Below, piece by piece: positions 10,812 through 23,334 of a stretch of 64,000 nt of DNA. A program made the translations under genes and the position numbers. Numbering within the stretch: position 1 is the first letter of the stretch; each line of letters starts with the position of its first letter. The notes below the pieces were generated by a model that ran no database searches, was not told where the DNA came from, and saw nothing but the letters and a program-made list of their open reading frames with translations. Origin of the DNA: Paraphoma chrysanthemicola (taxonomy: Eukaryota > Ascomycota > Dothideomycetes > Pleosporales > Phaeosphaeriaceae). The stretch spans positions 248,001-312,000 of the forward strand of contig JAGMWG010000004.1 in NCBI GenBank assembly GCA_020744225.1. Reading direction: 5' to 3'.

Positions 10812-12694
10812 GGTTGCGAATGCGACGGGAAGGATCTATGGGGTGGTGTACACAGCAGCGAGCCCGTGGTAACTGCTTTATACGATTGGGGCACTCGCGA
10901 CACCAAGCGATCTTCAAAGTAGTAGGGGCACTTCATCTACAACAATCTCCACATCGTCTGCGCTACGTCGCTCACATATTGCCCAGGTGGTGGTGTGATG
11001 GTGGCTCATCTTGGCATATCAGATCTTGCACCGTTGAGATGGCGTTTGCTCCCGCGATGAACGATGAGTTTTGTGGTTAGCGTAGTTGTCGACCGGCATC
11101 TAGACGTCCTTAAGAAACATCGGGATTTGAGCCAGATCAAACGTGCTTTCTTGTCGTTCTATACCTTTCATTTACAATAGAAAGAGGCGTTTCTAGAGTT
11201 CTCACACATGTTTATTTCGTCAGCCTAGACTCACTGAAGTTCTTCTACATGCTATGATCAGGACACAACTAACCATGCAAGACGAATTAAATCTTTCTAG
11301 GCCTCAGATGAACCATGTAGCACTTCTTGGGGGGTGCTGCATCCATAAAGGTGGAAATCATGGTCTTGGTTCTTATTTCGGGGCATTATTTGAACGAAAT
11401 GTCGACGGGCTCGGTCCAGCATTGTGAGAAGTGTGGTTGCCAAGAGGAGTATATCACTCGACCCCGCAAAAGCCACCAGTGGCTCTTGAACTATTTTTGG
11501 GTAAAGTCTACTGCGATTGAGATCTATATTACTACTAATAAGTGCAATCGTGCGGCAGCATATTATTATGCAATCTTGTTCCACTATGATATTAGCTTTC
11601 GGCTATAGGTTAAGCTGAATCATTATGTCCTGCAATTTCGCCAGATCTCTTGACAATACCATTTGTTCATCAGTCTCTAACAACGAACGTTGAGATTCTT
11701 CTGTAGCTCGTTTGAGAAGAAAGGCATTCATGTCTTCACACGTCCGTCATCATGCAATCAATGCCGCGAAGGCTGACATAAGGCTCCACAGTGTCTATAG
11801 CGTCTCCACTGCAGTCAGAATTCAGCGACATGCAGTCGAGCTTACCGCGGCAGGAATGCGCGATACACATGGTGGTGCCCGCATCAGAGTTGCATGCGCG
11901 ACGCGTCGACGACATCGCGAAGCGAACGCGACATCAGCAACTCCGAGCATACCGCCGAGCACACCATCAAGGTCCTCTGACTGTGCATGCTTAAATTCTG
12001 CATTGCCCATACTGATCCATCTTGGAATCCGCATCTGCCACCCACACCGAGCTATTTCCTACCAAGCGATGGCCGAAGCCACCCGCCCTTCGGCAGGAAC
12101 GCCCGTTGTGCTAAGAACTGCGACACCCACTTTGCCACATCCTACGCGGAGCCGCATTGAATGTCGTGAAGGCCTCGTGGTTTTGAGACGTTGTCATTCG
12201 CTGCGAAGCTTGTCCGGCAAATGTTTTATTGTACCTTGCTGCGCTAACAATGTCACAGTGGTCTGTTGTTTCTCGCTTCGCCTGCCATGACATCAACATG
12301 ACAACGTGCAAAATCACAATCCCATACATCGATCTGCCTCTCTGCCCCGCCAGTTACCACATGGCATGGGCGCACTTGGGATCCCCGTATTACTGCAACG
12401 GGGTTATGGCCTTCTCGAATAAGTCATGACGTTTTGCTAGCCGTCTCGAGCCGTTCTACAGGGCGACAGAGAAGCCTCGTGCTTCGGCAGATGCGTGTAG
12501 GCTGCGGCATGTCCACTGTACGACGGGATCGCTATGTCATCGCAAAAACATTTGTGAATTTCGGAAAGTAGATTTACCCCTCTTGTAGGTCGCTCTTTCT
12601 GTTACAACTCACCTCTTTATACACTCTCTATCATTCAAAAGCGATTGATATTATACACTCAACTACAACCTACCACCCATTACCACCGCCCAAA
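10812..12694. other. 1.9-kb divergent intergenic region
   Basis: It separates the divergent beta-helix and dehydrogenase genes. No open frame here has recognisable coding features. A TTTATAC element at 12616-12622 is a possible TATA box for the dehydrogenase at 12695. I saw no RNA gene. Confidence 0.5.
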
Positions 12695-14083
12695 ATGATG
12701 TCCCAAGCTGCCATGCAGGTCGAAAAGGCCGTTGGCCACGGCGATAATGCTACCACGATTCAAGATGTCACAAACCCCGCCAACAACCCGGACTGGGCGG
12801 ATAAGTCTGGCGAGAAGATGAAGGCGCTGGCCTGGATGGGCAAGAACAGCGTCGAAATTGTCGAGGTGCCAAAGCCCGCGATTATTGAGCCCCGCGATGT
12901 CATTCTCAAGATCACCGGTTCCACCGTTTGCGGTTCGGATTTACATCTTCTCCATGGCTCAGTTGTCGAGCTGCAAAAGGGTGATATCCTCGGCCACGAG
13001 TTCTGCGGTGTCGTAGATAGCGTCGGCAGCGAGGTTACACGGTTCAAGAAAGGGTATGTGCAACCTAAGTTATGACTAGGTGCAATTCTGACATGCTATA
13101 GACAACGTGTCGTTGCGTCCTTCCAGATCGCCTGCGGCGACTGCTATTACTGCAAACAGAAGCTTTCGTCCCAATGCGAAAAGACCAATTCCAACACAAT
13201 CGAAAACGCTATGTACGGCGGCCGAACAGCTGGCATGTTTGGCTACTCTCATTTCACTGGTGGATTTGCTGGTGGACAATCAGAGTACACGCGTGTACCG
13301 TATGGCGATGTGAACCTACTGCCTCTCCCAGACAATGTCCCGGATGAGGAGGGTCTCTTCCTTTCCGACGTCCTCTGCACATCATGGCATGCCGTTGTTG
13401 ATACTGGTGTCAAGAAGGGCGATGTTGTAGCCATCTGGGGAGCTGGACCCATCGGCCAAATGGCTGCCGACTTCTCTCTGCTGAATGGCGCATCCAAGGT
13501 CATCATGATCGATTCAAATTGGCGTTTGGACTTTGTCAAGGAGCGATACCCAAACATCGAAACTGTCGACTTCATGAAGCTCGAGAAGGGCGAGTCCGTC
13601 ACCAGCACATTGAAGAAGATGTGCAACAACCGTGGCCCAGACGTTAGCATTGAGTGCGCTGCTGGTGAGTACGCAAAGGGCTGGGCCCACTACTTCGAGA
13701 TGATGCTTGGTCTTGAGACCGACACCAGTGAGCTGATCAACGAAATGATTGCCAGCACACGCAACTTTGGTCGCTGCGGTATCACTGGTGTATATGTTGG
13801 CTTCACCAACCATTTCAATATCGGCTCACTTATGGAGCGCGGTATCCGCCTCATCGGTAACGGACAGGCACCTGTGCATTTGTACTGGGAGTCACTGCTC
13901 AAGATGATCCAAGACAAGCAGATCAAGCCTTTGAAGATGGTCACACATCGCGTTCGTCTTGAGGATCTCGCAAATGTGTACTACGCGTTCGACAAGAAGG
14001 AGGATGGCATGCAAAAGGTGTTTGTCGAGACCAAGTTCAGCTTCCCGCCAGCCGAGGGCAGCCCTGAGCTTAAGAGGTTCTAA
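12695..14083 (+). CDS. Zinc-dependent alcohol dehydrogenase, formaldehyde-dehydrogenase type
   Basis: This is a medium-chain (MDR) zinc dehydrogenase of 446 residues in two exons, 12695-13053 and 13102-14083 (48-bp intron, phase 2). Catalytic zinc ligands are visible in STVCGSDLH and in the GHEFCG motif. A structural-zinc set of four cysteines is in CGDCYYCKQKLSSQC. The Rossmann dinucleotide motif is WGAGPIGQMAA. Overall length and the insert after the structural-zinc loop resemble the glutathione-independent formaldehyde dehydrogenase/threonine-dehydrogenase-like branch widespread in fungi. The substrate cannot be read from sequence. There is no signal peptide, so it is probably cytosolic. 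Two consecutive ATGs open the frame; either may be used. Confidence 0.88.
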
Positions 14084-15166
14084 GCGTGTGATATATTGAG
14101 ACTGCACGAATGATACCTTGATACCAAGTTTGCGTTGTAAATAGCATTTGTAGTAATGACATGACTTTGATCACCACATACCAGCTTTCCCCATAACCCA
14201 CTCGATGATTAGTTCTTTGATTCAATCTTAGTTGCATTCAAAAATCACTATATGCTGGCGTCCATTTCCGCCAACTATTAGTTGTCGTGAATCTCTTGAG
14301 GCCTTGCCTAGCAGCACGTTCTCCATCTACCTTCACGTCACCTCACACCACCACCACCACCATCTTCCGTCCTCGCACCGCCACACCTACACGAGTATCT
14401 TTAAAACCAGTACGTCACATTTTTACGGAACTGACTCCGTTACCTACGACGCTAGTCTATCTCCACAAATCCAACCCAACCCACATGTCGAAGCCGGCGC
14501 CCGCCGCAAAAGCAAAGAAGCCACCAGCTCGTCTTGGCAAGACGCTATCGCCGCCGTCGCCCGCCGGGCTTGCAGGTACCAAGTCTATTTGCACGACAGC
14601 GGGGTGTGTAGTAAGAGGGTCGCGTGAGTGAGGAGATAAGATAAGAGATTGGAACACGAGGGCATGGACGGGATGGATTTGGGTGTGCGCAAACGCTGGT
14701 GTGATGGTGGACGGAAAGGGCTGGTGATGACGTAGTGCTTGTTCGGTAATTGATGCATTTTGTATTTGCGGTGTGTCGAATGTGATCGTCGCAAAGATCT
14801 GGTAGCGAGGTGCGCGAAGCGAGGTGTGGTGTTCCTGTGATTCAACAAGGTCACCTTTTAAGGTATGTTTTTATGACGAGCATTACAGAGGCCTCGGTAT
14901 ATTCAGAGTATTTTCCTTGCCTTTGAACTTGCTCAATAGGATGCTCTGGGGTTATACAACCCTTTCTAAATGTGCGAAATGAAAGATTTTGTGCTTGTTC
15001 GACCTGCCACAGACTCTGGCGAGATCTGGCGGACGTGATCCTCATGCTATTGGTCATTCGGGCTAGCCTTGGAGGACCTCAGGTCTCATCGAGCCAAGTA
15101 GATAGAACTTCTACCACAATGACCTTGCACCGGAATACGCCTCAACTTACCACATAGAATGCACAG
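14084..15166. other. 1.1-kb intergenic region with a possible small ORF
   Basis: The only candidate is a 48-codon Lys/Pro/Ala-rich frame starting MSKPAPAAKAKKPPARLGK at 14485, with no supporting domain. A CAC/ACC microsatellite sits near 14340-14365. Nothing else is recognisable. Confidence 0.4.
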
Positions 15167-17266
15167 ATGCCAGCGGGTCAGGCAGGCTTCGGCATGATGG
15201 AACTAGTGACTGTTCAACGTCTGGAAGAGCACACGTGCACTCACTGTCACGATCGCCGACGGTCCACTTCTCTGAGCACGACTCTCGAAGACGAGAAGAG
15301 ACGCGCCTGGGACGGCTGTATATATTATGGTCTATTGGTGACATGTTTTGAGTGGTATTCGTCCCAGGTGTTTGAAGGCATCAACTCCATCAAAATCGGA
15401 AGTCCGTGGAGCCTTGCATTCGAGCATGCAAGTCATAGAGAGACTCTTGAATGTTTGGCTGTGGATGGTAATTGCTTCCAATTCATCATACGAGATTGTT
15501 GTTTATCAGCTAAATGACGCCTTGATGTAGACAAGACTGGCAAAACGATATCTCTGCTAGCTAAGCAACCCGCCAAAGTCCTGCCGGGCCGAACAGATCA
15601 TGCATCGACATTTGCAACGATCAAGACGTGGTTACATATCTGCAATCAAAATCATTCAACATGTCGAGTTCCTGGCTTCGGAGAGGTCGACGAGATCATC
15701 GCTCCTATTCGCCTTCTGGACGTACGCCAAGATCGACTTGTACTGCGAAAGTCCACACGGCCGAATCGGTACGCATGTCTCAGTCATTGTTGGGGATCAG
15801 GAACGCGCATTCAGCGTACTCTTCTTGAAAACATCGCCGAGCACGAGACGGTTGGGGTGTACTTGTCCCATCTTCCCAAAACGTTCCGAGATGCCGTCTA
15901 CATCTGTCGCACGCTTGATATAGATTTCTTATGGATCGACAGCTTGTGCATCATTCAAGACAGTGAACAAGATTGGCGCGTTCAGGCCGCTCAAATGGCC
16001 GACATCTACGAAGGTGCGAGCATCACCATTGCAGCATCTGCATCCCGAGACTCTTCGCAAGGTTGCTTCCGCGAGACGCATGCATCGTATGTAGGGCAGC
16101 GCTTGGATGGTTACAAAGGCATACACGTTCGGCGCCAATTACCCAGAATGGCGTCGAGAACGAGCACACCGGCAGTTGACATCGAGTCATGGCCGTTGCT
16201 AAGTCGAGGCTGGTGTTATCAAGAGATAGCTCTCTCACCGCGCATAGTGCATTTTGCGGCCCAAGAAGTCATATGGCAATGCCGGCATGAACAAATTCAC
16301 GAAAGTACGGAGACTAGTGCTTCGACAACAGTGAGCAGCGGTCACTTCGACATCCATTCGCGGCAGAGATTTTCTGATCCCAGAGGTATCGACTTTACGA
16401 AAGCGCGATGGGCACAGGCGATTCAAGACTACTCGCAGTTAGGCTTGACGTTTCAAAAAGACAAACTCCCAGCAATCGCTGCAATAGCAAAGCGTACGCA
16501 GGCCCATCTAGTCAATGACGATTACTTGGCGGGACTTTGGAAGCAAACCCTTCTTGCGGACTTACTGTGGTACACGGATGCGCCGTGCGTCGCACGTCCT
16601 CTGCTGGACGCACATGGAAGCAAGGTACCTACTTGGTCATGGGCATCGTTATCTGGTGCGGTGAAATGGGCGTCGCCGCCGCCTAGAGAAGTGCCTTTGC
16701 TCAGAAACGTTGAAGTCGTGGCCTCGACATACATCACCGATGGACCTAAGATAACTGGAAGTATCAAAGAGGCAACGATCAAGTTGCGTGGCGTTCTTCT
16801 CGAGATGAACCAAGTCGCCTCACATGATGGGGCGCGACAACAAGTAAACCATCTGTCCGCCGAACAGGTTGAGAATATAGCCCAAGGTGACATTGCTACA
16901 CTCGCCGAGCATGTACACCCTGAACAGCTTCGTGTCGTTGCATCCTCGAATTTCTGGGACTGTCAACCGATCCCACGGCAAGAGTCTGTAAGTCACAAAG
17001 ATGAGTACATCCTTCCTATACAGGCGGTGAAATATGGCTACCGGCATAGTGGCTTAGTTCTCAAACGAATCGGGCCCGAGCACAAATATCAAAGGGTAGG
17101 TTACGTGGAGCTACAGCACATTGGAGAAGTCATCTGTGAGCGATTCAAAGACACTATCGAGTCACTGGAAGAACAAGACGCAACTTGGGACTCTCTGTAC
17201 AGATATGCGCAGGAGTTGACCAAAGTGTTTGAGACTATGAATACTTGTATCCTGGAACTGGTGTAA
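15167..17266 (+). CDS. HET-domain (heterokaryon incompatibility) protein
   Basis: Joining exons 15167-15467 and 15531-17266 (63-bp intron, phase 1) gives 678 residues. The N-terminal segment has a CTHC pair and an Ala/Asp-Gly-Cys opening often seen before HET domains. The HET domain occupies roughly residues 180-330 and shows its hallmark blocks: YACLSHCWG (near 185), LPKTFRDAVYICRTL, then FLWIDSLCIIQD and the TIAAS...GCF segment. A later RGWCYQEIALSPR block is the usual end of the domain. The C-terminal ~350 residues are a variable region without a NACHT or WD module. In known fungal systems HET domains trigger cell death on non-self contact. A specific allorecognition role here is inference. 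An open frame that seems to begin at 15857 starts mid-domain at GTG and is not the true start. Confidence 0.9.
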
Positions 17267-18358
17267 GAGGTTGGAGGATGTATCACGAGCTGTCTATGAT
17301 TGTTATGACAAGAAAGGTCAAGATACATACTGTACATAGCAATTTCCCGCCACGAACACTTATTCATACAAAGGCATGCGCTTTCCTTTTCCCTGAACGT
17401 GTACACACAAGATCCATCCTCATAAATGCAGAAATAAGGCCGTAGCGATCGCACATGTCTTCCAAACAACCAAAACCACCTTCAACTCCGCCATCATCAT
17501 CACACATCTTCCCTCTCGCACCTCCACCCATCACATCCTATACCATGACGCAACCACTTCCCAACTCGATCCCCAGCCTAGTTTCCAACCATTGATTGCC
17601 AAGTCCTGCACCCTTCCAAATCCCCTATTCCATCGTGTTCCTTTGTTTATTCCCGCGCCAACACAAGTGCCGTTGTTCCGGGATGGTGACGTCGGAGGTT
17701 ATCTACCAAGCTTGGCAGGTGAGCAGGATGGAACAGGGATAAGGGATAATGGACCAGGGTATCGAATGTAGGAGTGGTCAGAAGGGCATGGGATTGTTGA
17801 GATTGCGATGGGAGTGCGCTGGGATAGTATCCAGGATATTTCAGGAGAATATGTAGTGTGTATCTTCATTGGGGAAGGAACTGGTGCTGACGTTGGTACA
17901 TGCATGGGAATCCTAGATGCTAATTCGAGAATCAACGGGCGCTTAACTTCACAGCAAAACTTCGAACCTCGCACACACAGAAAGCATAATAAGTACAGTG
18001 TGTTTGATTTCGGTTCGATTACATTAGCTCAGACGAGAGAGGCTCTATACAACAACATGCTCGTCGGAGCTTCTAACGCCCAAATGCTCAAAAGTTGCTG
18101 AATGTTTGAAATTCCGCCGCACACCGCTTAGGTGGCCAAACGCCAGGGAAATGCGACACAAATGGTATCCGCGATGTGATGTGTTTTAACAAAGGAAATC
18201 GTTTCTCGAAACAGCAAGGAAACATGTATATGCGACAAGGTGGTGGTTTGCGTTGCTCCGTCCTGGGTCCAGCAGGATGGTGTGTCGTCCTGCGGTGTGC
18301 TGTGTGTCCGCCTCCTTTCGTTCCATGCTCTAGAAATAGAGCTCGCCCGCGTGGAGAT
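17267..18358. other. 1.1-kb convergent intergenic region
   Basis: It lies between the 3' ends of the HET gene and the acyltransferase. No coding signal is recognisable; it probably contains both 3' UTRs. Confidence 0.5.
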
Positions 18359-19896
18359 TTATGCCATGTTTGCGACGCCGTGTTTCTCGTCCTCGTCCTT
18401 CTCGAACATGGTGTCCTCGAGCCACTTTGTGGCCTTCGCGCAGTACGAATCGATGTAGGTCGTCCAAAGGTGCGCAATGGTGTATTCGAAAGCGAAGAAG
18501 GTGGGAATCGCGAGAGCCCACACGAACCAGTGGGACGACCGGGGAATGAAGTGCTCAATGGCCTTGCCCTCTCCTTCTGCGGGGGGCTGCTCGACCCAGT
18601 ATGGCTTGGTGCTCCATCCATAAATCAACCTCGCGAGACCGACTTTCATAACTGTTCCGTGCGTGAGGTAGACTGCGAAGCTGTTCCTGCCAACCCACAT
18701 GAAGAGCTTGTTCGAGAAAATGTTCTGTAGCGTGGGCGACAACCAGATGCCAGTGACCATAAGATCCCATCCGATGGCGGTGAATCGCTTGGGGTAACTG
18801 GCCGCACCGTGTGGGATGATGAAGTCGCCGACCCACTTAAGCTGCCTCGACCAAAGCGCCCACTCCCAGTGCTCTCCAGGATAGCAGGCAACGTACCAGC
18901 CGAGGACGATGAGTGTGGTGAGAACAGCTCGGCGAGCTTTCGGGTAGGCGTTGACAAAGTCGCGGAACTTCTTCTCGGAACCGAGATCGCAGAGCATGAC
19001 ACCGTACAGGAACTGGCACTCAAAGGTTTCTATGCAAAGTCAGCAATGAGTTCTACCAATCAGACTGGTTCAGACATACCCTTCTCAGGACTGGTGCGCA
19101 TCCAGTACCACAGAAAGAGGACGGTGCACGTGAAGAATCGCATGCGGAATTTCATAAAGACTGTGGCGAACAACAAAACGTAGATGAGGAAGGCGCCCTG
19201 CAACAGCGGGAGAAGGGCCCACTGGTGATCATCGTATTCGTTGTTGGCTCCCGACCATGACATCTGGAAGTTCTTGATCAAACGCGGAATCTCCGTGTCG
19301 AGGCCGCCAATGTTTTGCGGCACGGATCGTCGAAACCAGTGGGAGTCGCTCCTGTGCGCAACTTCAAACGCGCCAATCTGCGCAAAAAACCAGGCGATGA
19401 ACAACGCAATCGTCGCAGGGAGAATCAACCGTGGTGGTCGTCGAAAGGCGGACTTGCCAAGTGTGACAAGTGCTGCTGGAATGTTTCCGGACTTTGCTTG
19501 TCGTAATGGTTTGATTGCGCACACGTAGCCTGTGAGGAATGCGAACATGGTAACTCCTATGCGTCCCTGCCATGGCAGCCGCAGGAAAGGCAGCTGGAGG
19601 ATCTGTGGTGTGGCGTTCTCATTGTCTCGTGGTGACCATAGACTGTAATCCCACGCCCGGCACAAATGTGTGGTAACGACCCAAAACGAAGCAACTCCTC
19701 GTACACCCTGAGATTGTCAGTGCCATGCGGACGATTAACGCATGCGAGTATAACAAACCTCGACCCATGTGACGTTTTGGCGGTTGTTAGACATCTTCGC
19801 AGGACCTGTGCTTGTGCCAGCGTCGGCCTTTTGAGGAGAGAAGCCGGCAATGGTGGCGCGTACAAGCGACGGAGTGTTCGCAAGCAAGGTCGTCAT
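18359..19896 (-). CDS. Membrane acyltransferase, acyltransferase-3 family
   Basis: Three exons, 19896-19759, 19707-19080 and 19029-18359, with ~50-bp introns, encode 478 residues. The first join rebuilds the family's opening block as VEGVRGVASFWVVTTH, where the last His is the usual catalytic residue of OafA/acyltransferase-3 proteins. Multiple hydrophobic segments follow (for example RLILPATIALFIAWFFAQIG and FLIYVLLFATVFM), consistent with an integral membrane enzyme of about ten helices. The C-terminal part has the RNSFAVYLTHGTVM block expected near the last helices, then a charged cytosolic tail. Such enzymes move acyl groups onto sugars, peptides or secondary metabolites. The acceptor is unknown and the neighbours do not reveal it. 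The start ATG at 19896 precedes the only upstream exon that fits the frame. Confidence 0.85.
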
Positions 19897-21024
19897 GCAA
19901 GCGATTACTAGGCGAAGGAAAGGGAGGCGTTGGCCACGGAGATAAATAGGCGTAAGAAAGAACAGGAATCACACAACAAGAAAAGAGCAGGTGTGGCAGG
20001 TATGGAAATGCATTGTGACGCCTCGCCCGCACCAAGCAGGAGGTTAAGTGCGTGCAGCAGGGTGCAAGCAAGTTCCCCCATGCGAAGACGGGTAGTCGGA
20101 TTAGGGAGCTTGGCATGATAGATGCCCGTCAGGAGGAAGCGATTGACGCCAATATTTGCCTTTCTGATTGGCCTGGGGGCTTGAAAGGGAAACAAGCGCC
20201 GAGCCTCGACGGGTGGCCGCGTAATAATCCTCGGCGCTGTGAGTTCTCCTGTTGACAACGGCTCCACCCTCTGAGATGGGAACCGCTTGGCGGTGAAGAC
20301 TGCGCTGGTGTTGGGCCCCTTGCCAGCCTTTGATGCCACCGACAGCCGGCTGTCGGCACCGCTGAGGGCGCACAAGAGCGGAAAATGCTGAGGGGAGGAC
20401 TGTGGCACGGGTGCTGCGCATCTCTTGATGATGCGACGTACGTGCCAGAGCTGCAGGCAATCAGAGTGTGGCGTGCCCGTCTCAGAAACAGCCATCTCAA
20501 TTTAGCTGGCCGGCCGCGCGCGATTCGCTCGGCTGGCGCAGCGTTCGAGCCACAGGGCGCCTCTGACGCGGCTCATCGAAGGCCGGATCGCCCACGATAG
20601 ATGAAAAGTGGTTCAAACGGAGGGGACGCGCACTGCAGTCGTTTCCTCCGTGATGCGCGGAAAGTGGTGTTGCGCATCTGGACGCGTTGGGGCAGGCCAT
20701 TGCTTCAAGGGTTGCAGAGCCTCATTTCGTCTGGGTGCCATCGTATTGCGTGAGCTCCTGCGTCCCCTAGACTCGCATCGTCAGACGTCGCATCTGCAGA
20801 TCGCAGACAAAAGAGGCGTCACGAGCCACAGCCGACTCTGGTACACCATGGGCTGTCAGCAGCCGTCGTCCGTCACTCTGCAGGGTTCGCGTGGGAGAAT
20901 TTTCGCCTAGTCATCGTAGTGTGCGGGTAGATAACGTGCATACACTAGATACGTCATATTACAGCGACAAACCCACGATGCTGCATTCCAAGATACACAC
21001 GACAACGACGTCGTCCCGCCAACA
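19897..21024. other. 1.1-kb GC-rich intergenic region
   Basis: Several long frames overlap on both strands because stop codons are rare in GC-rich DNA. None has motifs or one-frame conservation signs. It should hold the acyltransferase promoter and the 3' end of the oxygenase gene. No RNA gene seen. Confidence 0.45.
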
Positions 21025-22197
21025 TTAGTGATTCTTTTCTACAATCTCCTTGGCAAATGCCGCAAAGTCTCGTCGCTCGTCCACCTTCTCCCACAGGTTC
21101 GGCTGTGTAAATACGGCAATCGTGTTCCTTGCAACCTTGCCTCCAGTGCCTGGCCCCGCTCCCCGAACAAAGTGGGGAACCGCCTTGAACTTGCCCTTGG
21201 TGATGATCTCGAGCGCTTCGCCCGTTTGGAATCCTAGACAGTCGCGGGGGATGCTAACCTTGGTGACTGCGCCTGTCCGTGAGTGGATGTAGAGGCCAGC
21301 TTTGGGGTCGGGCGATCGATCCAGTTCCTTTAGCGGCGCGAATGCACTGCCCGTCTGCGGCGGGTGGGCGGCCTCATCGACAAACATGGCAGACGTAAGA
21401 CCAGTCAGACACCCGTGATCAAGATGTGTGGCGCACCAGTCGTCTTCGTCGCCGCTGGCATCGCTGGCTGTCTCGCTAAGAGACTGCTGATTCGGGAAGT
21501 AGTGCAGCAGCCGCGCCTTGGTGGAGATGCTCGTCTTGACCAGGTGCTCCAAGAAACCCTTCTCGTAGCCGTCAATATTGGCCTCGGCATACTTGTCGCA
21601 GGCTCGCGCAACTAAAGCAGCAATGTCGATGATGAGATGGCACAGCTCGCGAAAGGTCTGCTCGAAGCCGGGGAGCAGCTCTTCAGACGGCCACACGTTA
21701 GGCGCCGTATACTCCGGAAAGGAGGGGTACTTTTCAGCCACGGACTGTTGCTGCTCCTCGAAGGCTGAGGCACAATTGACATAATACGATCCTTTGAGCG
21801 TATCATAGCGGCCGTCTTTGAGCGTTTCCTTCCCGCATGACCATCCAACCAGCCACTTTGACGCTGGCGACTCCAGCTTCTCTGGCCGGTGTTAGTTGGG
21901 TAGGCACTACTTCGATCAACCAAGACTGACCAAGCTGTTCCGGTGAGAGATTGGCCAAGGCAGACGAGTATGACAGCAACTTGTGCCTGAGTTCGTGGAA
22001 CCTGGGCGGGAGGTCCTTGACAACGATTATGCCAAGGCTTTCAGGACCAAACGCCTCTTCCAGCAGAGAGAAGTCGACATTGTCTACCCGGAGTCAGTCA
22101 GGGTAGAGAGTTTGGGACAAGTGTGCTCACTCTTGCGGAGGTCTTCCAGGCCGACAGCGACGGCGTTTTGTGTGGTTGCTGCGGTGAGGCTTGCCAT
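21025..22197 (-). CDS. 2-oxoglutarate/Fe(II)-dependent oxygenase (IPNS-like fold)
   Basis: Exons 22197-22131, 22083-21931 and 21881-21025 (introns 47 and 49 bp) give 358 residues. The protein belongs to the non-haem iron dioxygenases related to isopenicillin N synthase. A jelly-roll core is indicated by the HLD pair (H226, D228) in ATHLDHGCLTGLTSAMF, by H310 in KAVPHFV as third iron ligand, and by R325 in VARNTIAVF in the position that binds the 2-oxoglutarate carboxylate. The N-terminal region (LEEAFGPESLGIIVVKDLP) matches the usual non-haem dioxygenase N-domain. The substrate is unknown. There is no signal peptide. It is divergent from the FRG1 homologue, with only 289 bp between start codons, so the two may share a promoter region. 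Confidence 0.82.
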
Positions 22198-22486
22198 GGC
22201 TGGTCTTGTTACTGATACGAACCGTTCTTACTTCGATGCACAGTATAACAATCGGTGACACGAGATAGTCGCTACAAGATCGTGTCTGGCTTCAACACAC
22301 TGATACAATCAATTCAGGATGACTCTGTTCATTTATCTCGACTTGCAAAATTTGGAGCCCGAGGTTGTCTGGTGGTGAAGTTCCTCTCACCTGCCTGATT
22401 GGTCGTGTGGCGGCGAGCTCCGCTCTGGCTTGGAGCTTCCGACGTCCGATTCCGAGCTCTAAGCTCACCACCAGAAAAACATCACC

Positions 22487-23334
22487 ATGCCCAAAGCGCT
22501 CCACTTCAAGGGCGACAAAAAGGTCAAGAAGAAGAAGCGCACCACCGAGCCCTACGATGCCGACAACGCGCCCTCAAAAGCGGTCACTACGCCTGCAGAG
22601 GGCACCGAGGACGATGATTCCTGGGTGAGCGCCGAAGTGCCTAGCGACATCTCTGGGCCGATAGTCATTGTCCTTCCAACAGACACACCGAGTTGTCTCG
22701 CATGCGACGCGAATGGCAAAGTCTTCAGTTCTGCGCTGGAGAATATCGTTGACGGCGACTTGGCAACGGCGGAGCCGCACGATGTGAGGCAGGTATTTGT
22801 TGCGAACCGCGTCGCAGGCACCGAGGGTCTCAGCCTGAAGGGCCACCACGGAAGGTCGGTCGAGCAAAAACCACATGCAGATCCTAGTTGACTCTATACA
22901 GATATCTCAGCTGCGACAAGTATGGCATCTTGAGCGCCAACGCCACGGCCATGTCACCTGAAGAGTCCTTCATCGTCGTTCCCGTGCCTGACAACCCCTC
23001 CGCATTCTCGCTTCAGACCGCGCGCGACCAGTTCTTCAGCATCGACGAGTCGTCTACAAGCGGGCCCGAGATTCGTGGGGATGCTGAGAGCATAACCTTC
23101 AATACAACCTTCCGCATACGCATGCAGGCACGCTTCAAGCCGCGGCTCAAGGCGTCCAAGGAGGAAAAGGCCAAAGAGAAGATCAGCAAGAAAGAACTCG
23201 AGGATATTATCGGACGAAGACTGGAGGACGACGAGGTGAGACGACTGAAAAAGTCGCGACGAGAGGGCAACTTCCACGAAACGGCCCTCGATATGAAAGT
23301 CAAGTCCTCGCACGACAAGTACGCATCAATGTGA
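22487..23334 (+). CDS. FRG1-like nucleolar protein
   Basis: Two exons, 22487-22854 and 22902-23334 (47-bp intron, phase 2), encode 266 residues. The Lys-rich start (KGDKKVKKKKR) is a likely nuclear/nucleolar signal. The middle holds the FRG1 beta-trefoil, recognisable in SLKGHHGRYLSCDKYGILSA, which the intron join rebuilds, and in the FNTTFRIRMQARFKPRLK block. The C-terminal third is basic and Glu/Lys-rich with a bipartite nuclear-signal look. FRG1 proteins associate with RNA, actin and spliceosome or nucleolar complexes. The exact role in fungi is unclear. Start ATG follows a CACC context and leaves a compact 289-bp divergent promoter shared with the oxygenase gene. Confidence 0.85.

Noticed and set aside
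15857..15859. GTG at 15857 as start of the HET protein
   Set aside because: The frame continues upstream through the SHCWG block; the start is in an earlier exon at 15167.
19908..20495. 195-codon minus-strand ORF
   Set aside because: GC-rich region where several frames are open at once; no motif or splice support.
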